Below are positions 15,437-23,280 of a DNA stretch of 29,189 nt, in pieces; the first letter of the stretch is position 1, and every line of letters begins with the position of its first letter. Made by a program: the position numbers and the translations under genes. Source of the stretch: CAZSDW01 sp964605705 (GTDB taxonomy: Bacteria > Fidelibacterota > UBA2242). Below the pieces are notes generated by a model that was not told the DNA's origin, did not search any database, and was given only the letters and a program-made list of their open reading frames with translations. The stretch is taken from assembly GCA_964605705.1 (NCBI GenBank), contig CAZSDW010000035.1, forward strand, positions 1 to 29,189, given 5' to 3'.

Positions 15437-15910
15437 TTATTTCAAACCGGAGCGGATTTTATCAATGACATTTGACGTTGATTTACCAACCATAAAAGGG
15501 ACGATTTTGACCTCCGGAACAATGTCACGACCGATTATTTCATTCATTTTATAATCACCACCCTTAACAAGCGTATCAGGTCGAAGCTGTTTTAGAATTT
15601 CAAAGGGATTTTCTTCATCAAATATAACCACATAATCGACCAGCGCTAATGCCGCCAAAAGGCGGGCACGATCAAGTTCAGCTAATATCGGGCGATCCGC
15701 GCCTTTGACAATTTTAACCGAACTATCTGAATTCAGCCCGATTATAAGGACATCACCAAAGGACTTTGCCTTTTCGAATAAATCCAGATGTCCCACGTGC
15801 AGAATATCAAAACAGCCGTTTGTGAAAACGACTTTCTCTCCCTTTGCCTGTCTCGATCTGACTATCTTTGCAAGTTCGGCTCTGTTAATAATTTTTTGGT
15901 CAGCTAGCAT
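15437..15910 (-). CDS. rfaE2: D-glycero-beta-D-manno-heptose 1-phosphate adenylyltransferase (stand-alone)
   Basis: The product of 157 residues from ATG 15908-15910 is a single nucleotidyltransferase domain. It has FTNGCFDILHVGHLDLFEKA (the HxGH signature), LIIGLNSDSSVKIVKGADRPI and LVKGGDYK. These are the marks of the RfaE domain II / HldE C-terminal family that makes ADP-heptose for lipopolysaccharide. No kinase domain is fused. GGAGG lies 4 to 5 bases before the ATG, and the gene overlaps the DUF2851 3' end by 11 bases, which indicates translational coupling. The open frame continues 20 codons upstream through the DUF2851 gene, but that extension is non-homologous in appearance. A glycerol-3-phosphate cytidylyltransferase is the closest alternative; the GADRPI and KGGDYK details favour the heptose enzyme. 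Confidence 0.9.
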   Translation of the reverse strand: MLADQKIINRAELAKIVRSRQAKGEKVVFTNGCFDILHVGHLDLFEKAKSFGDVLIIGLNSDSSVKIVKGADRPILAELDRARLLAALALVDYVVIFDEENPFEILKQLRPDTLVKGGDYKMNEIIGRDIVPEVKIVPFMVGKSTSNVIDKIRSGLK

Positions 15911-17249
15911 ATTCCTCCAACGGGCACAATTTACACAAATCCAAATCACAAAAACTGTGATTAAGTTCAATTGCTCCCTGAATCAGATAATTTTTCTGAA
16001 AATACTTTACGGGTAATTTCAGGCCTAATGCCCATTTTTTCACAACAGACGGAATTTCACCTTTGGGTATTTTTGGGTAATAATCAATGACTTTATTAAT
16101 GAGTCCGGAATTATTTTCCAGGGAGGCAATCGCCCGGCAAAATGGCAGGAAAAGGTTGGTGATCAAATCCATCAATCTGCCTGAACCAATCAGTACATTC
16201 CCGGGATAATTGACCAGGAGTGGATGGTTTTTCCACATACCACCGGGTTGCTGGAAAAGCTCCCGAACCCAGTGCAAAAATGATTGAAAAGAGCGACTGA
16301 GACTGATCTGGTTAAATAGCAATTGAGCGGGATCATCGGGATAAATCTTCGCTAATATCTGGGCTAATGCAATAATCCGACGATGGGGAAAATTCCATGG
16401 GCGGATTCCGGCAAAATGCCAATCGAGTCTGTTTGAAGATAAGTGAAACGGTTGCTTTTTTTGCTCCCATGTTTTATAAATTCCCTGGAAATATCGGGAT
16501 TGTAATCTGCAATATTTGTTGTCCTGTTCCTCGATAAATCCGGCAGTTCCCAGCAGGATACTTTCCAGCGTGATAATTCGGTCGGCTGCTTCGGTCTTTT
16601 CGATAATCGAATAGATTGTCGATACCGGTAAAAGATCAGCGAGATTCCGGAAAGCTGCCCGGTTCCGGCTATATCCCAGAATGTCCAGAAATTGTCGGTA
16701 GAAAGACTGGTTTGCGCTGGTTTTTAGTAAATCTGTGCGGATATGGATTCCTTTTCGGTTAAACCGGATATCTGCATATTTTTCCAGAACCTGATCTAAA
16801 TGGGTTTCATCTATGCTGGTCCAATGCTCGCATAAATGAGCAGTCGGTTCATCAACTGTTTCGGGAAAAACGACAAAAATTGGTACGGATTTCCCGGCTT
16901 GCGTATAAATCTTTTCCGATTCTGATTTATTCAAAACGACATGTAGAATCACATTGTTATAAACCACGTCCTGATGATGTTTGTGGTGGTACCAATCTTC
17001 ATTCACCACATGGATTTCAACATCACCGGACAATATTTCGCCATTAATCAAAATCCGGGCATTTTTAAAATCCGGACCTTCAAGTTCATTCCGCTGTCCT
17101 GGATCAAGGATACTGAGCGGGCGTCCATCAGTTGTTGTTAGATGTTTCTGGGAAAATTGCTGGAACAACCAGGTCTTATAAAGCGATTTTTCGACGGGTT
17201 TATATACGACCGCTTTTTCAGAAATTCCCTGTGTCAAACAGCTGATCAA
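15900..17249 (-). CDS. DUF2851 family protein
   Basis: The 449-residue soluble protein matches the DUF2851 pattern (PF11013). Near the N-terminus it has LYKTWLFQQ, followed by LTTTDGRPLSILDPGQRN, then GPDFKNARILINGEILSGDVEIHV, then DWYHHKHHQDVVYNNVILHVV. The C-terminus has a small Cys cluster, CDLDLCKLCPL. The family is common in Bacteroidota and relatives and has no established biochemical function. The acidic and His-rich segment is reminiscent of metal-dependent nucleases, which is inference only. The start is a TTG that overlaps the plsC stop by 4 bases (TTGA). No ATG exists before the conserved region, so coupling is likely. It also overlaps the heptose adenylyltransferase start by 11 bases. 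Confidence 0.88.
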   Translation of the reverse strand: MISCLTQGISEKAVVYKPVEKSLYKTWLFQQFSQKHLTTTDGRPLSILDPGQRNELEGPDFKNARILINGEILSGDVEIHVVNEDWYHHKHHQDVVYNNVILHVVLNKSESEKIYTQAGKSVPIFVVFPETVDEPTAHLCEHWTSIDETHLDQVLEKYADIRFNRKGIHIRTDLLKTSANQSFYRQFLDILGYSRNRAAFRNLADLLPVSTIYSIIEKTEAADRIITLESILLGTAGFIEEQDNKYCRLQSRYFQGIYKTWEQKKQPFHLSSNRLDWHFAGIRPWNFPHRRIIALAQILAKIYPDDPAQLLFNQISLSRSFQSFLHWVRELFQQPGGMWKNHPLLVNYPGNVLIGSGRLMDLITNLFLPFCRAIASLENNSGLINKVIDYYPKIPKGEIPSVVKKWALGLKLPVKYFQKNYLIQGAIELNHSFCDLDLCKLCPLEEYAS

Positions 17250-17953
17250 ACTGCGTGTTCCCTGTCTTTTTCAAATTCATTTTTTTGTTCGACCATGATA
17301 TTGCGAACACTTTGGATACAATCATCAATATTTTCGAACTGACTGATATTGATCGCCGGATTAATTTGAACATTCACAGTCCCCGGAATAACCTTGAATG
17401 TCTTATTCGGTACGCAATACCTTGCCCCCATTATGGTGATCGGAATGATTACTAAATTCCGGGATTCCGCCAGCCGGAAGGCACCTTTTTTAAAAGCAGC
17501 AATTTTTCCGGTATAGCTGCGGGTTCCTTCGGGACTGACAATGATGAAGATTTTTCTTTTAACCAGTTTTTTTGAGACTCTTTCGATGGATGCAATCGCT
17601 TTTTTCCGATTTGCACGATCAATCGGGATATGATTGCTCAACTTTAATACCCATCCAAAAAATGGTAGCCGGAACAGCTCTTGCTTTGCCATAAACCGAA
17701 CTGGTTTCTCCACCGCAGCTATAGCAATAGGAATATCCAGAGCGCTTTCATGATTTATAATAAAAATTCCCGGACCCGACAGAGGTAAATTTTCTTTTCC
17801 ATTTACATTAAGTTTGACCCCCAACAGTAATAACAGGAATTTTGACCAGAAAATAATTAACCAATTGTGCAAAGGGAGAATCAGTAGATTGACGACAATC
17901 CCGACCGCGGTTAGTACCATGACCAATGTGACAACGAGAATGTTTCGAATCAT
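17246..17953 (-). CDS. plsC: 1-acyl-sn-glycerol-3-phosphate acyltransferase
   Basis: The 235-residue inner-membrane protein has hydrophobic segments at residues 4-27 and 31-46. It then carries the acyltransferase motifs in order: NHESALD (block I, NHxxxxD), RFMAKQELFRLPFFGW (block II region), DRANR, and SPEGTRS (block III). The catalytic His and Asp are in the first block. It adds the second acyl chain to lysophosphatidic acid in phospholipid synthesis. Its stop overlaps the TTG start of the DUF2851 gene by 4 bases. A perfect TATAAT with a plausible -35 lies just upstream, in the 56-base gap after serS, so it may have its own promoter. No good Shine-Dalgarno precedes the ATG. Confidence 0.92.
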   Translation of the reverse strand: MIRNILVVTLVMVLTAVGIVVNLLILPLHNWLIIFWSKFLLLLLGVKLNVNGKENLPLSGPGIFIINHESALDIPIAIAAVEKPVRFMAKQELFRLPFFGWVLKLSNHIPIDRANRKKAIASIERVSKKLVKRKIFIIVSPEGTRSYTGKIAAFKKGAFRLAESRNLVIIPITIMGARYCVPNKTFKVIPGTVNVQINPAINISQFENIDDCIQSVRNIMVEQKNEFEKDREHAV

Positions 17954-17969
17954 ATCAGATCAGAGTTTA

Positions 17970-17999
17970 ATTATACAAATTCTTCAAAGCAATTACCAA
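17970..17999 (-). promoter_or_regulatory. Candidate promoter for the plsC operon
   Basis: On the minus strand TTGGTA (17994-17999) and a perfect TATAAT (17970-17975) are separated by 18 bases, 17 bases before the plsC ATG. It could start the plsC-DUF2851-rfaE2 unit independently of serS. The leader would be very short, and FCB bacteria often use a different consensus, so confidence is modest. Confidence 0.35.
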
Positions 18000-18009
18000 G
18001 CGGATCGAT

Positions 18010-19290
18010 TCACTTCGAGGGTGTCTTGATCTGGTTAAAGCCGGTATATGGCTGAAGTATTTCCGGGATTATTATAGTGCCCTCATCGGTCTGATAAGTT
18101 TCGAGGAAGGCAATCATCAAACGGGGAGTTGCCACCCCGGAACCATTCAGCGTATGCACATAGGCTACTTTTCCATCTGAAGCCCGGCGGTAGCGAATAT
18201 TTGCCCGACGCGCCTGAAAATCTTCAAAATTGCTGACGCTGGACACTTCAAAATATTTCCGGGAACCGGGTGCCCAGATTTCAATATCATAACACTTTGC
18301 GGCAGCGAAGCTGAGATCAGCACTGCATAGCTCGACAATCCGATAATGCAGGTTCAGGGCTTGCAGGATTTCTTCAGCGTCATTCAATAATTCTTCATGG
18401 GCTTGATAGGATAACTCAGGTTGACAGAATCGCACCATTTCGACTTTGTTGAATTGATGTATTCTCGATAAACCCCGTGTATCTCTGCCATATGAACCAG
18501 CCTCGCGACGAAAGCAAGCAGAATAAGCAGTATATCGGATAGGCAGTTTATTCTCAGGAATAATCTCATCGCGGTGCATATTTGTCACCGGCACTTCAGC
18601 CGTTGGGATCAGGAACAGGTCGTCACTATTATCGAGGTACATATCCTCTTCCAATTTGGGAAGTTGCCCGGTGCCAAACGCGGCAGCCCGGTTTGTTAAA
18701 AACGGTGGAAATATTTCCTGATAGCCATGTTTTTCAGTATGAAAATCCAGCATAAAATTGATAAACGACCGTTCCAGTCGGGCACCGGCACCTTTATATA
18801 ACGGAAATCCACTGCCGGATATTTTTGCGGCTCGGTGAAAATCCAGAATCCCGAGATTTTCAGCCAGATCCAGATGATCTGACAAACTAAAATCATATCT
18901 TGGCTTTTCGCCCCATTCACGGACAATTTCATTATCTTCGGCAGATTTTCCAATTTTTACCGAAACATGCGGGATATTCGGTAATGAGGAGAGTATATCC
19001 GTAATTTGCTCATCAATTTGGCGAATATCTTGATCGAGCGTTTTAATCTTCCCACCGACAGCTTTCATTTCGATAATTTTTTTATCAGCCGGCAATCTGC
19101 TTTTTTTTAATCGGGCAATCTCGGCAGATACCTGATTACGCAATGCCTTCAATTGGTCACTTTGGGTTACAAACTCGCGGCGTTTTTGATCCAGATTCAA
19201 CAGGATTACAAATCTTTCATTGGCGTTTTTAGCCTTCAATCCCTTTTTAAACCGTTCCGGATCCTGGCGAATCATCTTTATATCTAACAT
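18010..19290 (-). CDS. serS: Seryl-tRNA synthetase
   Basis: The 426-residue class II synthetase charges tRNA-Ser in the cytoplasm. The start MLDIKMIRQDPERFKKGL is typical. Residues about 30-105 form the long antiparallel coiled-coil that grips the extra arm of tRNA-Ser (KALRNQVSAEIARLKKS to LDQDIRQIDEQI). The catalytic core shows motif 1 around FINFMLDFHTEKHGYQEIFPP, the TAEVPVTNMH serine-site loop, motif 2 FRREAGSYGRDTRGLSRIHQ, and motif 3 LNGSGVATPRLMIAFLETYQ. Motif 3 is slightly different from the usual GSGLAVGRT but keeps the Arg. GGAG precedes the ATG. It begins 111 bases after the sugar-transferase fusion gene ends, in the same orientation. Confidence 0.96.
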   Translation of the reverse strand: MLDIKMIRQDPERFKKGLKAKNANERFVILLNLDQKRREFVTQSDQLKALRNQVSAEIARLKKSRLPADKKIIEMKAVGGKIKTLDQDIRQIDEQITDILSSLPNIPHVSVKIGKSAEDNEIVREWGEKPRYDFSLSDHLDLAENLGILDFHRAAKISGSGFPLYKGAGARLERSFINFMLDFHTEKHGYQEIFPPFLTNRAAAFGTGQLPKLEEDMYLDNSDDLFLIPTAEVPVTNMHRDEIIPENKLPIRYTAYSACFRREAGSYGRDTRGLSRIHQFNKVEMVRFCQPELSYQAHEELLNDAEEILQALNLHYRIVELCSADLSFAAAKCYDIEIWAPGSRKYFEVSSVSNFEDFQARRANIRYRRASDGKVAYVHTLNGSGVATPRLMIAFLETYQTDEGTIIIPEILQPYTGFNQIKTPSK

Positions 19291-19401
19291 TCGGTCTCCA
19301 ATTCCATTTACAATCCTTTAGGGTCCTTTGTAACCAGGATAAGATAAAAAATAATTTGAATTAAGAGTAGATTTAATATATCTAATTTGAGACAGACTGC
19401 G

Positions 19402-21954
19402 TCAATTATATGCGGTGGCGTGTTTCTTTCGCAAACCGACCAGAAGGGTCTGCACAATAATTTTCATGTCTAAAAGCATCGACATATTTTCAATATAGTA
19501 CAGATCATAGCGCAGTTTCTCCCGCACATCATCGATACTTTCATCGTATTTGTACTTTATCTGTGCCCACCCGGTGATTCCCGGCTTGATAATTAAGCGG
19601 CGGGAGTAAAACTGAATCGACTGTTCCAGTTCATTCACAAAATAAAGCCGTTCCGGGCGGGGACCCACAATGCTCATATCACCCAGCAATACATTGAAAA
19701 ATTGGGGAATTTCATCCAAACCGGTTTTTCGCAGGAATTTCCCAAATCGGGTTACCCGCGGATCCTCTTTTTCAGCCCATTTCGGACCGGTCAAATCCTC
19801 GGCATTATGCATCATAGACCGAAATTTGATCAGCTTGAACTCCTGTCTATTTTTTCCCATCCGTTTCTGCTTATAGAAAATCGGACCCTGTGAATCAATT
19901 TTGATAGCAACGGCAAGAATTACCCAAATCGGTAAAAATACCACCAGCACGATCAATGATATTATTACGTCGATAAAACGCTTAAGCAGCCACTCCCAGG
20001 TTTTCATATTTGAGTCAAAGAAACGAATGAGCGAAACACCGTAGATGTGACTGGTTTTAAAACCGGAAACCAGGTTGTAAAAGTCCGGAAGGAGCTTGAC
20101 CGACACATTATAATGACTGAAAATTGCGATCAGATCTATAATTGTATCACTGTCCGAATCATCCAGCGCAATCACAACTTCTTTAATTTTTTTCTCTTTA
20201 ATGAATTTCGGAATGTCATCAAAACCACCTAAAATCGGGATCCCATTGATCAACTTGCCGACATTGCCATTTGCATGATCATCGATATAGCCGACAATAT
20301 TGAACTTGAGTTCCGGCACATAGCGGATTTTGGTAGCGACATTGATCGCCCGGTTTGATGCACCAATAATTAATGTTGGTCGTTTTTTAAAACCCAGAAG
20401 GTCATTATTTTTTAAAATACTGATGAGTAAAAGCCTGCCGATACTCAATCCAATAATCAGTAAAAGTCCCCAAATTACCAGGACACGCCTGGCTACAATA
20501 ATGGCAAAATGGATTTCAAAGGTGACAAAAAAGACAAAAAGGGTTCCCAAAAACACAATTTTGATTACGGTTGTGATTTCATCGATTCGGGAAGTATCCC
20601 ATTCAATCCGATAAAGGTCATTGGCGCCAAGTAAAATAATCCAGAATACAATTGTCCAGGATGTTTGCAATATTAATTCGCCGACTGGAAAATGTCGATC
20701 GAGTGGTAAAAATGGTACAATGCGCCAAAAATAGGTGATATAGAAAGCAAGAATGATAAACACAATATCGCTGATAATAAATAGTAAAGACTGGATAAAA
20801 TCGGATGTGTCAAATGGAATAAACTTCGCCTCTTTTTTTCCATTCCCGTTCTTAATACCATTTGTCTTACCGTTTCCATTACCGTTCTCACCGCTGTCAA
20901 CAACTATCAGATTTCGCTCTATTTCTACATAACCCAGACGACGAATAATTAATGCCAAGAGGACACCACAAACAAACAGCACTGTCAGCACCGCCTGAGT
21001 TTTCAGATAAAGAAATGAAAATCCGGCAATACCAGCCATTATACTGAAAAAATAGATAACCTTGACAGCATTTTTGTGCGAGAATCCAAGAGACATCAGC
21101 CGATGGTGAATATGCTCTTTATCCGCCATGAATGGGTGCATTCGCTTACCGGCACGCCGAAAAAATGAGATGAAAGTATCGAGCGCCGGGACTGCCAGGA
21201 CCGTCAGCGGGACGATTAAATTCAATGTGTTTGAATCACCAACCCGCCCGATTTCAAGTGATATGACTGAAATCGCAAATCCCAGAAAGAGAGAACCTGC
21301 ATCGCCCATGAAAATCTTGGCTGGGTGAAAATTATATTTCAGAAATCCAAGATTCGCAAGGATCAGGATTACATTAATTAACGCCACTAAAGTACGACCT
21401 GACTGGAGAGCAATAACCGCAAACGTCGCAAATATAATCGTTGCCACACCGGATGCAAGTCCATCCAGACCATCCAGCAGATTCATCGCATTGGTAATAA
21501 ATACGATCCAAAGCAACGTAAAAATGAAGGAAAACATTCCGAGGTGAATATCGCCGATGACGGGCAGTTGTAACGTGTCAAATTGAAAACCACCAATTAC
21601 TACTAATAAAGCAGCCGCAATTTGACAGTAAAATTTGGTGGAAAATTTCAAGCTCTTTAAATCATCATATAATCCGACAAGCGTAATGAACAAACAGGCA
21701 ATTCCAAGGATATAATAATGATGAGGAACAACTCCTGCGATTATAGGAACAAGGATTATCGAGACTACGGTTCCGACTATGACAGATAAAACGATTGCCA
21801 CTCCTCCGAGGTACGGAACAAACTTTTTGTGGACTTTCCTGGCATTCGGGGTGTCGCCAATCTGGTATTTAATAGCGATATTTCGAGCTATCTTCGTAAA
21901 AAGCAGGGAACTTGTGACTGTCAGTATGGTAATTATTATTAATTGTACTAACAA
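19402..21954 (-). CDS. Fusion of WecA/TagO-type and WbaP-type undecaprenyl-phosphate sugar-1-phosphate transferases
   Basis: An uninterrupted 850-residue frame joins two enzymes. Residues 1-345 are a polytopic PNPT-family transferase (MraY/WecA/TagO) with about ten helices, LVGLYDDLKS (92-101), NAMNLLDGLDGLASG (155-169), FMGDAGSLFLGF (215-226) and the WecA/TagO-type HIHHR (281-285). Residues 355-375 are a Gly/Asn/Lys-rich linker. Residues 380-850 are a complete large monotopic transferase. It has about four to five helices, a Rossmann-like domain (PTLIIGASNRAINVA, 526-540), the re-entrant helix region KRFIDVIISL (658-667), and the PF02397 sugar-transferase domain with FYKQKRMGKN, KLIKFRSM, LDEIPQ (Asp747-Glu748 dyad) and MSIVGPRPE. 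All catalytic residues I can check are present in both halves. Each normally starts glycan assembly by moving a sugar-1-phosphate to undecaprenyl phosphate. The TTG start (21952-21954) has GAGGA upstream, and there is no ATG for 139 codons. Confidence 0.9.
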   Translation of the reverse strand: MLVQLIIITILTVTSSLLFTKIARNIAIKYQIGDTPNARKVHKKFVPYLGGVAIVLSVIVGTVVSIILVPIIAGVVPHHYYILGIACLFITLVGLYDDLKSLKFSTKFYCQIAAALLVVIGGFQFDTLQLPVIGDIHLGMFSFIFTLLWIVFITNAMNLLDGLDGLASGVATIIFATFAVIALQSGRTLVALINVILILANLGFLKYNFHPAKIFMGDAGSLFLGFAISVISLEIGRVGDSNTLNLIVPLTVLAVPALDTFISFFRRAGKRMHPFMADKEHIHHRLMSLGFSHKNAVKVIYFFSIMAGIAGFSFLYLKTQAVLTVLFVCGVLLALIIRRLGYVEIERNLIVVDSGENGNGNGKTNGIKNGNGKKEAKFIPFDTSDFIQSLLFIISDIVFIILAFYITYFWRIVPFLPLDRHFPVGELILQTSWTIVFWIILLGANDLYRIEWDTSRIDEITTVIKIVFLGTLFVFFVTFEIHFAIIVARRVLVIWGLLLIIGLSIGRLLLISILKNNDLLGFKKRPTLIIGASNRAINVATKIRYVPELKFNIVGYIDDHANGNVGKLINGIPILGGFDDIPKFIKEKKIKEVVIALDDSDSDTIIDLIAIFSHYNVSVKLLPDFYNLVSGFKTSHIYGVSLIRFFDSNMKTWEWLLKRFIDVIISLIVLVVFLPIWVILAVAIKIDSQGPIFYKQKRMGKNRQEFKLIKFRSMMHNAEDLTGPKWAEKEDPRVTRFGKFLRKTGLDEIPQFFNVLLGDMSIVGPRPERLYFVNELEQSIQFYSRRLIIKPGITGWAQIKYKYDESIDDVREKLRYDLYYIENMSMLLDMKIIVQTLLVGLRKKHATAYN

Positions 21955-22116
21955 AAAAATATCCTCAATGAAATAATCTTCCAGCTATCCTTTACTAAAC
22001 TGCGCACGCTCCAAGACAGGCTTGTAATTCGTGCTATTTATTTACCTTTTTATATTTTGTGGTCTGACTTACGTAGCAAATATTTGAAACTCACACCCTC
22101 AATATTACACCCGGTT

Positions 22117-22148
22117 CAAATGTAAATAAGATTTAGATTGGGTGCAAG
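22117..22148 (-). promoter_or_regulatory. Candidate Bacteroidota-type promoter for the sugar-transferase fusion gene
   Basis: On the minus strand TACATTTG (22117-22124) fits the Bacteroidota -7 consensus TAnnTTTG exactly. A CTTG (22145-22148) lies 20 bases upstream, close to the -33 TTTG element. The position, in the 204-base spacer after the glycosyltransferase gene, is sensible for a separate transcript of the fusion gene and serS. No strong hairpin terminator is visible in the spacer. Confidence 0.35.
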
Positions 22149-22158
22149 AATTAATTCG

Positions 22159-23277
22159 TCAATTAATACCAATCTCTTGCAGGTAAATTCTATTGACAAT
22201 TTTTACATCAAACTTTTTTATCGCGATTTTACGAGATTCTTTTCCCATTTTTATTCTTTCATCGGGATTTTCTATCATATATTTGATTGCCTTTATAAGC
22301 TCTGGCACATTCTTCATTGGAATTAACAGACCATTTCTTCCATGGATAACTGTTTCTTTGCAGCCTGGAACGTCGGTCGTAATGATTGGTAAAGACATCG
22401 CCAGCGCCTCAAGTGTTGAACGTGGCATCCCTTCCCGGTACGACGGTAATACAAACACATCGGACTCTGCAAGTAAGCTTTTTACATCTGTAACTCGACC
22501 ATGATATTTTATAATTCCATCCTGAATCCACTTACCCATTTCATCTTTTGTTAAAAATTCAGGATTATCTAAATCAAAATCTCCAACTAATCCAAACTCG
22601 ACATTATTATAGAATTTCCGGATCGCCTGAGCCGCTAGAAAAATTTCAGTTACGCCCTTATCCTTAATTATCCGACCAACATAAAGAAATTTAATTTTTC
22701 TCCTACTCTTCCGCTCTTCCGTCATTTTGAAATAATTAGTATCAACACCTGAACCGGGTACAATAATCATTTTATTTTCATCTCTAAATAATCGGTGCTT
22801 TAAAAAATAATTTTTATCATCGTCATTTTGAAAAAACAGTCGATATGAATGCCTCATTGAAAATCGATACAGTGATCTGACCAAAGGTTGTAAATATTTA
22901 TGTTTAACTGAAGTTCCAATAAATACATAACCTAATCCGGTAATATTGTTTATTACATTGATCCCTTTTATTAACATTGATGCGATCGTTCCAAACACAA
23001 CCGGTTTAATTGTAAAATGCAATACATAATCAGGACGCTCAGCACAATAGATTTTATACAAGGCTCTAATCAGTTTAATATCATCGTATATATTTTGACC
23101 TTTACGGTTTATCTCAATGTTAATAGTATGAATGCCTGACTGATGTAATTTTCCAACCCATTTATCCTCCGGTGCAACAGCAACCACGTCGATATTTCGT
23201 GACTGCAGTTCCTGCATTAGCGGTAATCGGAAGTTATAGAGATACCAGCAAGTATTTGAAATAAATAATACTTTCAT
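22159..23277 (-). CDS. GT4 family glycosyltransferase
   Basis: The 372-residue GT-B enzyme has an N-terminal donor-independent domain beginning MKVLFISNTCWYLYNFRLPLM. A FTIKPVVFG...NITGLGYVFIG segment resembles PglA-like N-acetylgalactosamine transferases. The C-terminal nucleotide-sugar domain has FLYVGRIIKDKGVTEIFLAA, then VFVLPSYREGMPRSTLEALAMS with the E-x7-E pair, and DVPGCKETVIHGRNGLLI. It is likely cytoplasmic, at the membrane face, adding a sugar to the undecaprenyl-linked repeat unit. It starts 3 bases after the CapK-like gene ends and is the last gene of the flippase-to-transferase operon. The sugar transferred cannot be deduced. Confidence 0.9.
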   Translation of the reverse strand: MKVLFISNTCWYLYNFRLPLMQELQSRNIDVVAVAPEDKWVGKLHQSGIHTINIEINRKGQNIYDDIKLIRALYKIYCAERPDYVLHFTIKPVVFGTIASMLIKGINVINNITGLGYVFIGTSVKHKYLQPLVRSLYRFSMRHSYRLFFQNDDDKNYFLKHRLFRDENKMIIVPGSGVDTNYFKMTEERKSRRKIKFLYVGRIIKDKGVTEIFLAAQAIRKFYNNVEFGLVGDFDLDNPEFLTKDEMGKWIQDGIIKYHGRVTDVKSLLAESDVFVLPSYREGMPRSTLEALAMSLPIITTDVPGCKETVIHGRNGLLIPMKNVPELIKAIKYMIENPDERIKMGKESRKIAIKKFDVKIVNRIYLQEIGIN

Positions 23278-23280
23278 GAT

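Noticed and set aside
15911..15970. A 20-codon upstream extension of the heptose adenylyltransferase
   Set aside because: It lies wholly in the DUF2851 coding sequence and has no Shine-Dalgarno, whereas ATG 15910 has GGAGG at the right distance.
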